Shown: positions 34,389 to 43,390 of the stretch, piece after piece
Numbering within the stretch: the stretch's first letter is position 1
How the letters are laid out: each line of letters begins with the position of its first letter
Source: Clostridioides difficile_D
GTDB lineage: Bacteria; Bacillota; Clostridia; Peptostreptococcales; Peptostreptococcaceae
Direction of reading: 5' to 3'
Assembly (NCBI GenBank): GCA_945861085.1
Contig: OX244046.1
Coordinates: 496,001 to 560,000 of the forward strand
DNA length: 64,000 nt
The notes under the pieces: generated by a model
What the model was told of the DNA's origin: nothing
Databases searched by the model: none
What the model saw: the letters and a program-made list of their open reading frames with translations, nothing else
Made by a program: the position numbers and the translations under genes

Positions 34389-36935
34389 ATGATCAATATT
34401 AAACTGGCAATGTCGTATTTAAAAAGAGAAAGAGGAAAAACTCTATCATTAATACTTAGTATAGGAATTGCTGTTATGTTAGTTTTTTCATTAAGTGTTA
34501 TTAAAGAGTCTCAAGGGCAATCAGACATAAATCATGCATATAAAAACTCAGGAGATTATCATGCTTTTTATGAAGATCTAGATAGTAAGATAGTAAAAAA
34601 ACTTAATAATGAAGAAGATATAAAAGAATTCAATGATGTACTTAAATTTGGAGAAATTGTAAGTAAAGATAATGGGGCATCTATAAATTTATGCTCTTAC
34701 AATAAAAATTTTTTAGATTCTACTAGATATAAGTTAGCCAGAGGTAGAGAACCTAGAAATTCTAATGAATTAGTAATAGAACAAAAAGTTTTAGATAAAA
34801 TGGAACTAGATGTTAAATTGAATCAAACTATTGATTTTCAGATTATTAACGAGTATGTAAATAAAAATGATGAAAATGATATTTATAGTAAAGATAAGAA
34901 ATTTAAACTAGTTGGTATTTTAAGTAAACCTGATGAATACTATGAAAGTTTAAATGAATACAAGGTAAGAGCTTTTACATATTCAAACGATGGAAAAGAC
35001 ATTGTTCCATATGAATTAATAACTCATATGGGAACACTAAAACTGAATACAAAAGACTTAGATACTCAAAAAGTAGTAAATTTAGGAGTGAAATACAAGT
35101 TAACAAATAATCAATTTTATCCAAATACGGAAGTAAGTATGGCTATGTCTATGAAAAATATTTCAAAAACAACAACTTACTCAATAAAGCAAAGATTATT
35201 ACCTTTATTATGTGCAATGTTAGTAATATACAATATATTTAACATAATAATATTAGATATGACCAAGCAAATTGGTTTACTTAGAGCTGTTGGATCCAGT
35301 AAGAAAAACATTAGATGTATATTTTTTATTCAGAGCATTGTAGTTTTATCTGTGGGGTTAGTAATAGGCTTACTTGGAGGTATAGTTTTTTCTTACTTAG
35401 GTCTTATGATTGTATATGATAAAAGTGCAGAGTTAATTATAAATAAGAATTCTATAATTGAATCTATCATCATGTCAACTATAGCAGTTATATTAGCTTC
35501 TGTAGTAACTATATATAGAGCTGGAAATTTATCTATAATTGATGCTATAAAGAAGACAGATAAGTTAAATTATGTTCCTAAGCTTTTGTTGTTAAAATCA
35601 CATAAAAAAGTTGTTGGAATTATAAATGAAATAGCTTTCAAAAACATATTTAGGAATAAAGTTACATCAATAATAATTATTATTACTATAGCACTATGTG
35701 GAGTTTTGTTTATAGGGAGCTTAACTTCCACAAAATTCATATATGGAAAAGAATCAGAAGCATCTAATATAACAAGTAAATCATATGGTAATTTTGATAT
35801 TTATTTAGGATATTCACCAATAAATGCAAATTACACATTTTCTAAGTACAATAGCTCTTTATTAGATGAGATAAAAGCTATTAATGATGTAACAGATATT
35901 GAGCCTAATATTTATTTAAGTGGATATTTAAGAAATTCTAATTTAGAAAAAAGTTACTTGGATGAATTAAATAGAACTGGAATAAATAATAAAAATGAAT
36001 CTACAGTTTTATTTAGGGGTTACAATAAAGAGTTGTTAAATAATGTAGATAAGTATATAGATAAAGGAGAAAATGTCTATAGTTATACAAAAGGTAATTA
36101 TAAAAACATTTTATTGGTAAATAATTTTTATTCTAGAATTGAAATGTCAAATAATGCTCAGATTATAAAATCACCTAAAGTAGGAGACTTATTAGATATA
36201 AAAATTCCTGTATATAAAGGGGGAGAGTATAAATATATAAATACAAAAGTAAGAGTAGCTGGAATAATGAAAAATAGCTATATATCAGAGCAAGATGGAG
36301 AATCTCAATCAGGTGGAATTCAAGTGATATTTAATGAAAAGGATTTAAAAGAACTAACAGGGATAAATGACTATAATAAAGCTTTTGTGAAGATAAAAAA
36401 AGGAACAGATAAAAAAGTAATAAAAGAAATAAATAATATAATAGAAAAAAGTGGGTTTTCAGATATAGAGGGAAGATATGTACGTAATCATTTTGGAGAC
36501 CACTATAATAAGTCTTCATATAAATTAGCGATGATTTGTGTATTTGGAGTTTTATTAATATCATCTATAAATATTATTTTTATAGTTAGATCAAATATAA
36601 TTGTGAGATTGAGTGAGATATGTACGTTCAGAGCAGTAGGGATGTCCAAGAAAAATGTAAAAAGAATGTTAATAAAAGAAAATATTATATATGGGGTATT
36701 AAGTATGATTGTGGCTGGAATCATATCTAGTTTCAATTATTATAAAATAGTTTCTGAAACTAACAAACTTAATCAACAGGTATATGGTATAAATAACTCT
36801 ATTAAATTTGAAGTTCCAATATATGAAATTTTAATATTTGGATCAATATCTGTTTTCGTTTGTGTCATTGCAGTTTATTTTTCTAATAAAATGATAAATA
36901 AACTTAGTATAGTAAGTGGTATAAAAGAAAATTAA
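34389..36935 (+). CDS. FtsX-like (MacB/BceB-type) ABC transporter permease
   Basis: An 848-residue permease with two FtsX-type blocks. A first membrane segment (about 15-38) is followed by a large extracellular region and three segments (about 265-395). A fourth segment near 430-450 leads to a second extracellular region and three final segments (about 715-840). The IGLLRAVGSSKKNIR and CTFRAVGMSKKNVK loops are the ATPase contact motifs typical of FtsX permeases. Its partner ATPase is probably the LolD-like gene at 39295. In peptide loci such transporters give self-immunity or extract peptides from the membrane. Confidence 0.88.
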   Translation: MINIKLAMSYLKRERGKTLSLILSIGIAVMLVFSLSVIKESQGQSDINHAYKNSGDYHAFYEDLDSKIVKKLNNEEDIKEFNDVLKFGEIVSKDNGASINLCSYNKNFLDSTRYKLARGREPRNSNELVIEQKVLDKMELDVKLNQTIDFQIINEYVNKNDENDIYSKDKKFKLVGILSKPDEYYESLNEYKVRAFTYSNDGKDIVPYELITHMGTLKLNTKDLDTQKVVNLGVKYKLTNNQFYPNTEVSMAMSMKNISKTTTYSIKQRLLPLLCAMLVIYNIFNIIILDMTKQIGLLRAVGSSKKNIRCIFFIQSIVVLSVGLVIGLLGGIVFSYLGLMIVYDKSAELIINKNSIIESIIMSTIAVILASVVTIYRAGNLSIIDAIKKTDKLNYVPKLLLLKSHKKVVGIINEIAFKNIFRNKVTSIIIIITIALCGVLFIGSLTSTKFIYGKESEASNITSKSYGNFDIYLGYSPINANYTFSKYNSSLLDEIKAINDVTDIEPNIYLSGYLRNSNLEKSYLDELNRTGINNKNESTVLFRGYNKELLNNVDKYIDKGENVYSYTKGNYKNILLVNNFYSRIEMSNNAQIIKSPKVGDLLDIKIPVYKGGEYKYINTKVRVAGIMKNSYISEQDGESQSGGIQVIFNEKDLKELTGINDYNKAFVKIKKGTDKKVIKEINNIIEKSGFSDIEGRYVRNHFGDHYNKSSYKLAMICVFGVLLISSINIIFIVRSNIIVRLSEICTFRAVGMSKKNVKRMLIKENIIYGVLSMIVAGIISSFNYYKIVSETNKLNQQVYGINNSIKFEVPIYEILIFGSISVFVCVIAVYFSNKMINKLSIVSGIKEN

Positions 36936-36976
36936 TAAAATTTCTATTTTAAATATACAGGAAGGGAATAAAAGAA

Positions 36977-38221
36977 ATGAATAGCTCAAATAAATATTTT
37001 TTAGATTGTATATGTGAAAAAATAATAAATAATAATCAAGTTATTCTTAGTAATAAAGTAAATGGAAGATGGATTAAAATTCCAATAGAATGTTATGAAG
37101 TTTTAAAGTATTCAGTAGATAACGCATTACAACTTGAGAATTTATATGATGTATTCCAAGAAAATGAAGATAAAAAATATTATGAACGAGTTATAGATAA
37201 ATTGGAGCATATAGGGCTTGTAAGTGATTCTATTATAAGTGAATTTAGACTACAGAGAATAAACAAAATTTCATTTTCTCCAACTAATAGATGTAATCTA
37301 AGTTGTGATTATTGCTGTGTAGATTCTAAAATAGACAATAATGACTATTTGGAGACATCTCAAGTAAAAAAAGTAATAGATAATATAGTTAGATTAAATC
37401 CAAGGATATTAACCATTACAGGTGGAGAGCCATTAATGAGAAATGATTTCTTAGAGATATTAGATTATATAAAAGAAAAATTTAAAGGTAAAATAATTCT
37501 GTCTACAAATGCAACTTTAATTAAAGAGAAACAGATTGCTGATATAATTAATGGTTTATATGCAATAGAAATTAGTTTAGATGGTTATGATGAATTAAGT
37601 TGTAGTGAAGTAAGGGGTAAAGGAGTATTCTGTAAAGTATTAAATGTGATTAAACTTATAAAACTAAAAAAATTCGAGAACATAGGTTTGTCTATGGTAG
37701 TAGGAAAGAATAATGAGAAAGACATAGAGAAATTCAATAAATTAAATGAAGATTTAGGTACAACACCTATAATAAGAAATTTTATGAACATTGGTAGAGG
37801 TAATGAGAACTATAGCAAATATCTTAACGATAAATTTGATATTGACTACATTTGCAAAGATGATTATGTGGATGAAAGTAGTTTATGTTCAAATATGTGT
37901 AAAGCAGGTGTTAATCAGATAAGTATAGATCATAAAGGAGATGTATATCCGTGTCCAAACTTAGAGTATAAAGATTTAAAGATATTCAATATATTAGAAT
38001 TTAATGAAAACATATTAGAGAGGATTCTTAATAGAGAAATGGATATATTTAATAGATTTGATAAATTAAAACCAGTAAATATTGAGAGTTGTAAAGAATG
38101 TAAAGTAAATTTATTTTGTACAACTTGTCCATCGAAAATATATACTTTAAAAAATAACAAAAAAATGTTTGATGCAAATTGTAAAAAAATGAAAAATATC
38201 TTAGAACCTATATTATGGTAA
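36977..38221 (+). CDS. Radical SAM/SPASM peptide maturase 3
   Basis: A 414-residue paralogue of maturase 1: N-terminal PqqD-like region (about 1-85), radical SAM cysteines Cys106, Cys110, Cys113 (CNLSCDYC), GGEPL, EISLDG, GRGNEN, and a SPASM domain (CSNMCKAG, YPCPN, CKECKVNLFCTTCP, NCKKM). Sequence similarity to maturase 1 extends over the whole length (for example SCSEVRGKGVF against TCSETRGKGVF). Two related maturases acting on one or two peptides are known for thuricin CD (TrnC, TrnD), which is the nearest known parallel. Confidence 0.92.
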   Translation: MNSSNKYFLDCICEKIINNNQVILSNKVNGRWIKIPIECYEVLKYSVDNALQLENLYDVFQENEDKKYYERVIDKLEHIGLVSDSIISEFRLQRINKISFSPTNRCNLSCDYCCVDSKIDNNDYLETSQVKKVIDNIVRLNPRILTITGGEPLMRNDFLEILDYIKEKFKGKIILSTNATLIKEKQIADIINGLYAIEISLDGYDELSCSEVRGKGVFCKVLNVIKLIKLKKFENIGLSMVVGKNNEKDIEKFNKLNEDLGTTPIIRNFMNIGRGNENYSKYLNDKFDIDYICKDDYVDESSLCSNMCKAGVNQISIDHKGDVYPCPNLEYKDLKIFNILEFNENILERILNREMDIFNRFDKLKPVNIESCKECKVNLFCTTCPSKIYTLKNNKKMFDANCKKMKNILEPILW

Positions 38222-38268
38222 GGATTAGTTTTATATTCAAGGTAATTTATTTTAGAGGTGATTATTAA

Positions 38269-39258
38269 TTGACTAAAGTAAGAATAGCAGTCTTAGACAC
38301 AGGATTAGATGTAAATGATGATGATATTAATGGAAATTATGTTTATGATTCAAATTTTCAATTGGAAGATTTGGGGGGAAAAGAAATAAATGATATAAAT
38401 GGACATGGAACTTTTGTATCGAAAACCATATTAAATATAAGTAAAAATATCCAAATTTATCCTATTAATATATTTAACGATTCTGGAAAAACAAGTTCTT
38501 TAAATCTTCTTAATACACTGAGCAAGTTGACTATATCAGACATACAGATAATAAATATTTCAGCTGCATCTATTAATAGTATGTATGAAAAAGAATTAGA
38601 AAAGGTTTGTAATATTTTAAATAGTCAAGGTAGATTTATTATTTGTTCAAAACATAATAAATATGAAGATAAAGAAAGTATTCCTACTATATTTGAAAGT
38701 GTTATTGGTGTAGTAGGTAATGAAAATATATATAAAAATAATCAATACATATACAAACCAAAAAATAAGATTCAAATGTATGCAAATTCAAAAGATAATT
38801 TTATTAAATTTAAAGATAAAGTAACTCATTTTGGTAAAAATAGTAAAGCTTGTGCAGTGGCAACTGGCATTGTTTCAAATATATTAAAAAACAATCCATA
38901 TATTAAGTTTAATGAATTGGAAGAAATACTTATTCAAAAAAGCAAAAGTAAAGAAGATTTAAAAATAGAAAACTTGAATACTCCAAGTTATAAATCTAAT
39001 TTGATAAGACTGGATATAGCAAGGAAAATAATAAATGTGATAAATAGAAACTTTTCGAAAATAAAAATAGATTTTGAATTTGTAAGTGAATATTCTTTAT
39101 TTAACAACTTTACATGTATTGGAAATTATAATGCATATAATTTTTTAACTATTTTAAATAAAGAGTTTAATATTAGTATTGACTACAAAGAAGTATACTT
39201 ATATCAATTAGAGGATTTAGATATGGTAGTAGATCTTATTTACGAAAATTTAATTTAA
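38269..39258 (+). CDS. Subtilisin-like (S8) protease with acyl-carrier-like tail
   Basis: A 329-residue S8 peptidase. The triad is readable: Asp10 in AVLDTG, His46 in NGHGT and Ser192 in NSKACAVATG, where the usual GTSMAAP is degenerate but Ser is kept. There is no signal peptide or propeptide, so it acts in the cytosol, fitting removal of a peptide leader. Residues about 265-329 look like an acyl-carrier fold (GNYNAYNFLTILNKEFNI, then LEDLDMVVDLIYENL), yet the phosphopantetheine Ser is absent. Such acyl-carrier-related domains occur in clostridial peptide maturation loci. TTG start, 8 nt after GAGGTG. The tail assignment is an inference from pattern only. Confidence 0.82.
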   Translation: MTKVRIAVLDTGLDVNDDDINGNYVYDSNFQLEDLGGKEINDINGHGTFVSKTILNISKNIQIYPINIFNDSGKTSSLNLLNTLSKLTISDIQIINISAASINSMYEKELEKVCNILNSQGRFIICSKHNKYEDKESIPTIFESVIGVVGNENIYKNNQYIYKPKNKIQMYANSKDNFIKFKDKVTHFGKNSKACAVATGIVSNILKNNPYIKFNELEEILIQKSKSKEDLKIENLNTPSYKSNLIRLDIARKIINVINRNFSKIKIDFEFVSEYSLFNNFTCIGNYNAYNFLTILNKEFNISIDYKEVYLYQLEDLDMVVDLIYENLI

Positions 39259-39294
39259 AAATATATGTTTTTTAAATGGGAATGGAGATACGTT

Positions 39295-39969
39295 ATGAAA
39301 ATACTTAAGGTAAAAGATTTAAAAAAAATATATGGAAAATATGAGAATGAAGTTAGGGCTCTTGATGGTATTGATTTAGAGATAGAGCCGCATAAATTTA
39401 CAGCTATTGTAGGTGCAAGTGGTTCTGGTAAAAGTACACTACTTCACTGTGTTGCAGGCTTAGACAAACCAACTTTAGGGAATGTGTACTTAGATGATGT
39501 AGATTTATATACACTAAATGATGATAAGCTATCTGAAATAAGAAGACAGGAATTTGGCTTCATATTTCAAAGTTACAATTTAATACCAGTTATAAATGTA
39601 TATGATAATATAGTACTTCCTGTGTTACTTGATGGGAAGAAAGAAGACAAAGAATATATTATGGGATTAATTAATAAGTTGGGGATTGAAAAACAAATAA
39701 AGAAATATCCTAATGAACTATCAGGAGGTCAACAACAAAGAGTTGCAATAGCTAGAGCTTTATCCAATAGGCCATCAGTAATATTTGCAGATGAACCTAC
39801 TGGTAACTTAGATAGTAAGACTACAAATGAAGTTATGAATATGCTTGAATGGTGTGTTAAAGAATATAGACAAACACTAGTTATGATAACTCATAATGAT
39901 AATATTGCAAAGACAGCTGATAGAATTATAACTATAAAAGATGGAAAAATAGATGAAAAAAGCTATTAA
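39295..39969 (+). CDS. LolD/MacB-type ABC transporter ATP-binding protein
   Basis: A 224-residue ATPase with Walker A GASGSGKST, Q-loop FGFIFQSYNL, signature LSGGQQQR, Walker B VIFADEP and the NLDSKT D-loop typical of the LolD/MacB group. It pairs naturally with FtsX-type permeases, here the one at 34389. ATG at 39295 follows TGGAG; the in-frame ATG at 39265 has no ribosome site. It overlaps the exporter gene by 17 bp. Confidence 0.93.
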   Translation: MKILKVKDLKKIYGKYENEVRALDGIDLEIEPHKFTAIVGASGSGKSTLLHCVAGLDKPTLGNVYLDDVDLYTLNDDKLSEIRRQEFGFIFQSYNLIPVINVYDNIVLPVLLDGKKEDKEYIMGLINKLGIEKQIKKYPNELSGGQQQRVAIARALSNRPSVIFADEPTGNLDSKTTNEVMNMLEWCVKEYRQTLVMITHNDNIAKTADRIITIKDGKIDEKSY

Positions 39970-41695
39970 TAATAATTTATTTAGAATACTAAATATAATA
40001 GTATATAAAAATAAGACTAAGTTAATAGTATCATTTATAATGGTTTTTATAATTGCTGGCGTAAATATTATAATACCTCAACTAATTAGATGTATAGTAG
40101 ATGATGGAATAGGAAATAAAAATATTTCTCTGCTTATAAATTTAATATTTATATATATTTTTATAAGGATATTATCAGCTACATTTGATGTTATATTATC
40201 ATATTTATATACTTCAATAAAAAATAAAGTTACTATAAATTTAAAAGTAAAGTTACTTAACCATATATCAAAACTTTCTGGTAGATATTATTCAAGTAAG
40301 AAAACAGGTAATATTTTATCCATTATGGAAAGTGATATATTTATGATAGAAAACTTTGGAGCAGAGATTATATTTGATATTATTGTAAATGTGTTTACAG
40401 CTATAATATCGTTGGTTTTCTTAGTTAATTTGCAGTTTGATTTATTTTTAGTAGTTTTATTTTTACAGTTGATATTAACATTTTCTCAAAATAAAATGAC
40501 AAAACTCATATCTAAGAAAATTTCTGAGATAAGAAGTGATTCGGGAAGTTTATCAAATTTGATTCAAGAGTATGTGTCTAATATTATGGATATTGTGATA
40601 TTAAATTCAAAAATAAACTTCTTTAATAAATATTTAAAGAGAGAAAGAGATCTAATAAAAAAAGATTTGAATTTGAACATCACTATGAGTAGTAATATAG
40701 CAATATCCCAAGTACTAACAGGGTTGATAACAATATTAATATATGGAATTGGGGGCTATAAAATAATAAATAATAAAATGACAATGGGAGAGTTAATAGC
40801 ATTTCAACAATATACAGGAATGTTAATTGGACCATGTATAGCTATAGTAAGGGCGAATACTAGAATAGCACAGTCAAAAGTGTCTATTAATAGAGTATTT
40901 TCAGTAATAGATGAAAAGATAGATATTAAAGTTGATAATAATGGATATAAAATAGATAACAGTGAAATTAAAAAAATAGACTTTAAAAATGTATATTTTA
41001 GATATGGTGAAGATTTAAATTTTGTTTTAAATGATATAAATTTAGAGTTTGAGAAAGGAGAAGTAACAGGAATTGTTGGTGGAAGTGGATGTGGCAAATC
41101 AACAATAACAAATCTAATATATCGACTTTGGGATATAAATGAAGGTGATATATTAATAGATGGTGTTAATATAAAGGATATTAATTTAAAATCACTGAGA
41201 AATAATATTGATATAGTAACTCAAGATCAATTTGTATTTGATGATACAATAAAAAATAATATAGTATTAAATAATAAAATAAGTGATGAAGAATTGGATA
41301 AGATATTAAAAGTTACTTGCTTAGATGATTTTATAAAAAATCTAGATAAGGGATTGGACGAAGTAGTAGGAGAAAAGGGTGTAAAAATATCAGGAGGTCA
41401 AAAACAACGTATATCGATAGCCAGAGCTTTAGTAAGTAATAAAAAGGTACTTATTCTGGATGAAGCAACTTCAGCTCTAGATAATATTTCACAAAAAGAG
41501 ATATTGAACAACTTGAAAGAGTACATACAGGATAAGATAGTTATTATAATAGCTCATAGACTTTCAACAATTAAGAGTGCGGATAATATATATGTATTAG
41601 ATAAAGGTAGGGTAATAGAATCTGGAAATGATGATGAACTTCTACATAAAGATGGTTTATATAATAAGTTAGTTGAAACTGCAGATTTTGCATAA
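39953..41695 (+). CDS. ABC exporter (MsbA/LagD-like, no peptidase domain)
   Basis: A 580-residue half-size exporter: six membrane helices (about 20-310) fused to a nucleotide-binding domain with Walker A GGSGCGKST, signature SGGQKQR, Walker B VLILDEATSALD and H-loop AHRLST. It lacks the N-terminal C39 peptidase domain of many peptide exporters, consistent with leader removal by the separate S8 protease. Likely exports the mature peptide as a homodimer. Last gene of the locus; the dispersed repeat copy B follows. Confidence 0.92.
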   Translation: MKKAINNNLFRILNIIVYKNKTKLIVSFIMVFIIAGVNIIIPQLIRCIVDDGIGNKNISLLINLIFIYIFIRILSATFDVILSYLYTSIKNKVTINLKVKLLNHISKLSGRYYSSKKTGNILSIMESDIFMIENFGAEIIFDIIVNVFTAIISLVFLVNLQFDLFLVVLFLQLILTFSQNKMTKLISKKISEIRSDSGSLSNLIQEYVSNIMDIVILNSKINFFNKYLKRERDLIKKDLNLNITMSSNIAISQVLTGLITILIYGIGGYKIINNKMTMGELIAFQQYTGMLIGPCIAIVRANTRIAQSKVSINRVFSVIDEKIDIKVDNNGYKIDNSEIKKIDFKNVYFRYGEDLNFVLNDINLEFEKGEVTGIVGGSGCGKSTITNLIYRLWDINEGDILIDGVNIKDINLKSLRNNIDIVTQDQFVFDDTIKNNIVLNNKISDEELDKILKVTCLDDFIKNLDKGLDEVVGEKGVKISGGQKQRISIARALVSNKKVLILDEATSALDNISQKEILNNLKEYIQDKIVIIIAHRLSTIKSADNIYVLDKGRVIESGNDDELLHKDGLYNKLVETADFA

Positions 41696-41867
41696 ACATG
41701 ACTTTGTATGCACATATATAGCTATTAAGGTATTTAATGTAACCTATAGGCTATATAACTAACTTAATTATAAAAAAGTTTGCATATTAATTTCAGATAA
41801 TGTTAAACAAATGATTAGTGTATCCAGTAGAAAAATTATAATATTTGTAGAATATATTACAAATAAA

Positions 41868-42042
41868 TCAAAAACTTCACATAATTTTCATATTAATTAT
41901 CAATTAAATTCACACACAAGAGTTATTATATAAACATAGAAGATAGTAAAACTAGCTTAAAAACATAATATAATACCCTATACAAAATAGTGGCAACTCT
42001 CCCTCACATCCTCAATTGTTGCCACTATTTTAATTTTTTGTA
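41868..42042 (-). repeat. Dispersed repeat copy B (inverted partner of 5164-5336)
   Basis: Reverse complement nearly identical to copy A, with a few substitutions and single-base insertions. It includes the same hairpin (AATAGTGGCAAC / GTTGCCACTATT, 41984-42031), on the + strand followed by a T-rich stretch that could terminate transcription from the exporter gene. It lies between the last RiPP-locus gene and the leftward carboxypeptidase gene. Confidence 0.85.
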
Positions 42043-42047
42043 TAAAA

Positions 42048-42073
42048 CAAAAAACTCCACCATGAAGTGGAGT
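42048..42073 (-). terminator. Terminator of D-Ala-D-Ala carboxypeptidase gene
   Basis: On the minus strand ACTCCAC / GTGGAGT with a 6-nt loop, followed by a run of six T. It is 31 bp past the stop codon. Confidence 0.88.
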
Positions 42074-42103
42074 CTTCTATAAATCTCATCTAACCTTTAA
42101 ACA

Positions 42104-43333
42104 CTAAGCTTTAAAACAAATAGAATTTTTAACCTCAAGCTTTCTATTTATCTTAGCAACCTTAATCTTAATCTTATCCTTCAAAGGAATACATCCTATA
42201 TTACTTTCACTTTTAACATTAACACTTCCAACAAACTTACCAGAATCATTATAATATTTTGCAACACCAACAATATCTCCCTTATGAATAGGATAATTCA
42301 TATTTTTAAACACTATTTTAGGATTGATATTCTCGTTATCTGAAACAATGCCATACAAATCTTTATCAACCTTAACCGTTATTTTAAAATCATCAATACC
42401 ATCAACACAAGGAGTCTCTATAATATCACCCTTATGAGCTATCTTTTTAGAATGAAAATTATCTTTACCATACTTCAATAAACTAGCAGAAGAAGAAATT
42501 CTATTCTTCTTATTACCATCACCAAGTACAACACCTATCAATCTATGTTTTCTTTCGTTTTTAGCATCTTTAGGTACCATCATAGAAAATGCAAGACAAT
42601 ATCCAGCATTATCTGTATAACCTGTCTTTATTCCATCAACGCCAGGTACTGAAACAAGTAGGGGGTTTGTGTTGTAATGTGTAAAATCTTTCTTAGTATC
42701 ATTATATACTTGCATAGTAGTTATTCTAGTAACTTGATTTTCATAATGGTCATACATATACTTTCCAAGTGTAACTATATCATGAGCTGTTGATGTATTT
42801 TCAATAGGAGGTTCCTTATGCTCTGGGTCAGTATATATAGGAAGACCATTTGGGTTAAAATAATACGTATCAAGCATTCCAATTTCTTCAGCTTTTTTAT
42901 TCATCATATTTACAAAATTCTTTTCAGTTTTACCAACATGTTTAGCTATAGCTATAGCAGCATCATTTCCAGATACAAGCATAAGACCTTGCATAAGCTC
43001 TCCTAAAGATATTTCATCACCATCTTTAAGTTTACAAGTAGAACCTCCTACTGAAGCTGTAGACTTGTCTATCTTCACCATATCAGTCTCTTTTACTTGA
43101 TTCTTATCAACTGCTTCTATTGCAAGTAAAAAGGTCATCATTTTACTTAAACTTGCTAAAGGCATTTTCTCATCACTATTTTTTTCGAATAATATTCTTT
43201 TAGTTTCCTGGTCTATAAGTAGTGCTGCTCTTGAAGAGTTTGGTACTGGTGGAGTATCTGCAAATGCAAATCCAGGAGTTATAAATATAAAAATTAATGC
43301 AAGTATTGTTAACTGTTTTATTTTTCCTTTCAA
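42104..43333 (-). CDS. D-alanyl-D-alanine carboxypeptidase (PBP5-type)
   Basis: A 409-residue secreted low-molecular-mass penicillin-binding protein. The signal peptide ends near PGFAFAD. Active-site motifs are SLSK (in PLASLSKMM), SGN (VSGNDAA) and KTG (GIKTGYTD), followed by the beta-rich PBP5 C-terminal domain. It trims the terminal D-Ala from peptidoglycan stem peptides. TTG at 43333 is preferred because GGAGG (43346-43342) lies 8 nt upstream; the ATG at 43348 overlaps that site and has none of its own. A C-terminal amphipathic anchor is not obvious. Confidence 0.93.
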   Translation of the reverse strand: MKGKIKQLTILALIFIFITPGFAFADTPPVPNSSRAALLIDQETKRILFEKNSDEKMPLASLSKMMTFLLAIEAVDKNQVKETDMVKIDKSTASVGGSTCKLKDGDEISLGELMQGLMLVSGNDAAIAIAKHVGKTEKNFVNMMNKKAEEIGMLDTYYFNPNGLPIYTDPEHKEPPIENTSTAHDIVTLGKYMYDHYENQVTRITTMQVYNDTKKDFTHYNTNPLLVSVPGVDGIKTGYTDNAGYCLAFSMMVPKDAKNERKHRLIGVVLGDGNKKNRISSSASLLKYGKDNFHSKKIAHKGDIIETPCVDGIDDFKITVKVDKDLYGIVSDNENINPKIVFKNMNYPIHKGDIVGVAKYYNDSGKFVGSVNVKSESNIGCIPLKDKIKIKVAKINRKLEVKNSICFKA

Positions 43334-43390
43334 AATCTCATCCTCCATTTCATATATTAATTAACAGACACAAAATAGGTGCTGTAAGTT

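Noticed and set aside
5164..42042. Repeat copies A and B as attachment sites of a 37-kb mobile island
   Set aside because: They are inverted rather than direct, no integrase lies between them, and housekeeping-type genes such as purC fall inside.
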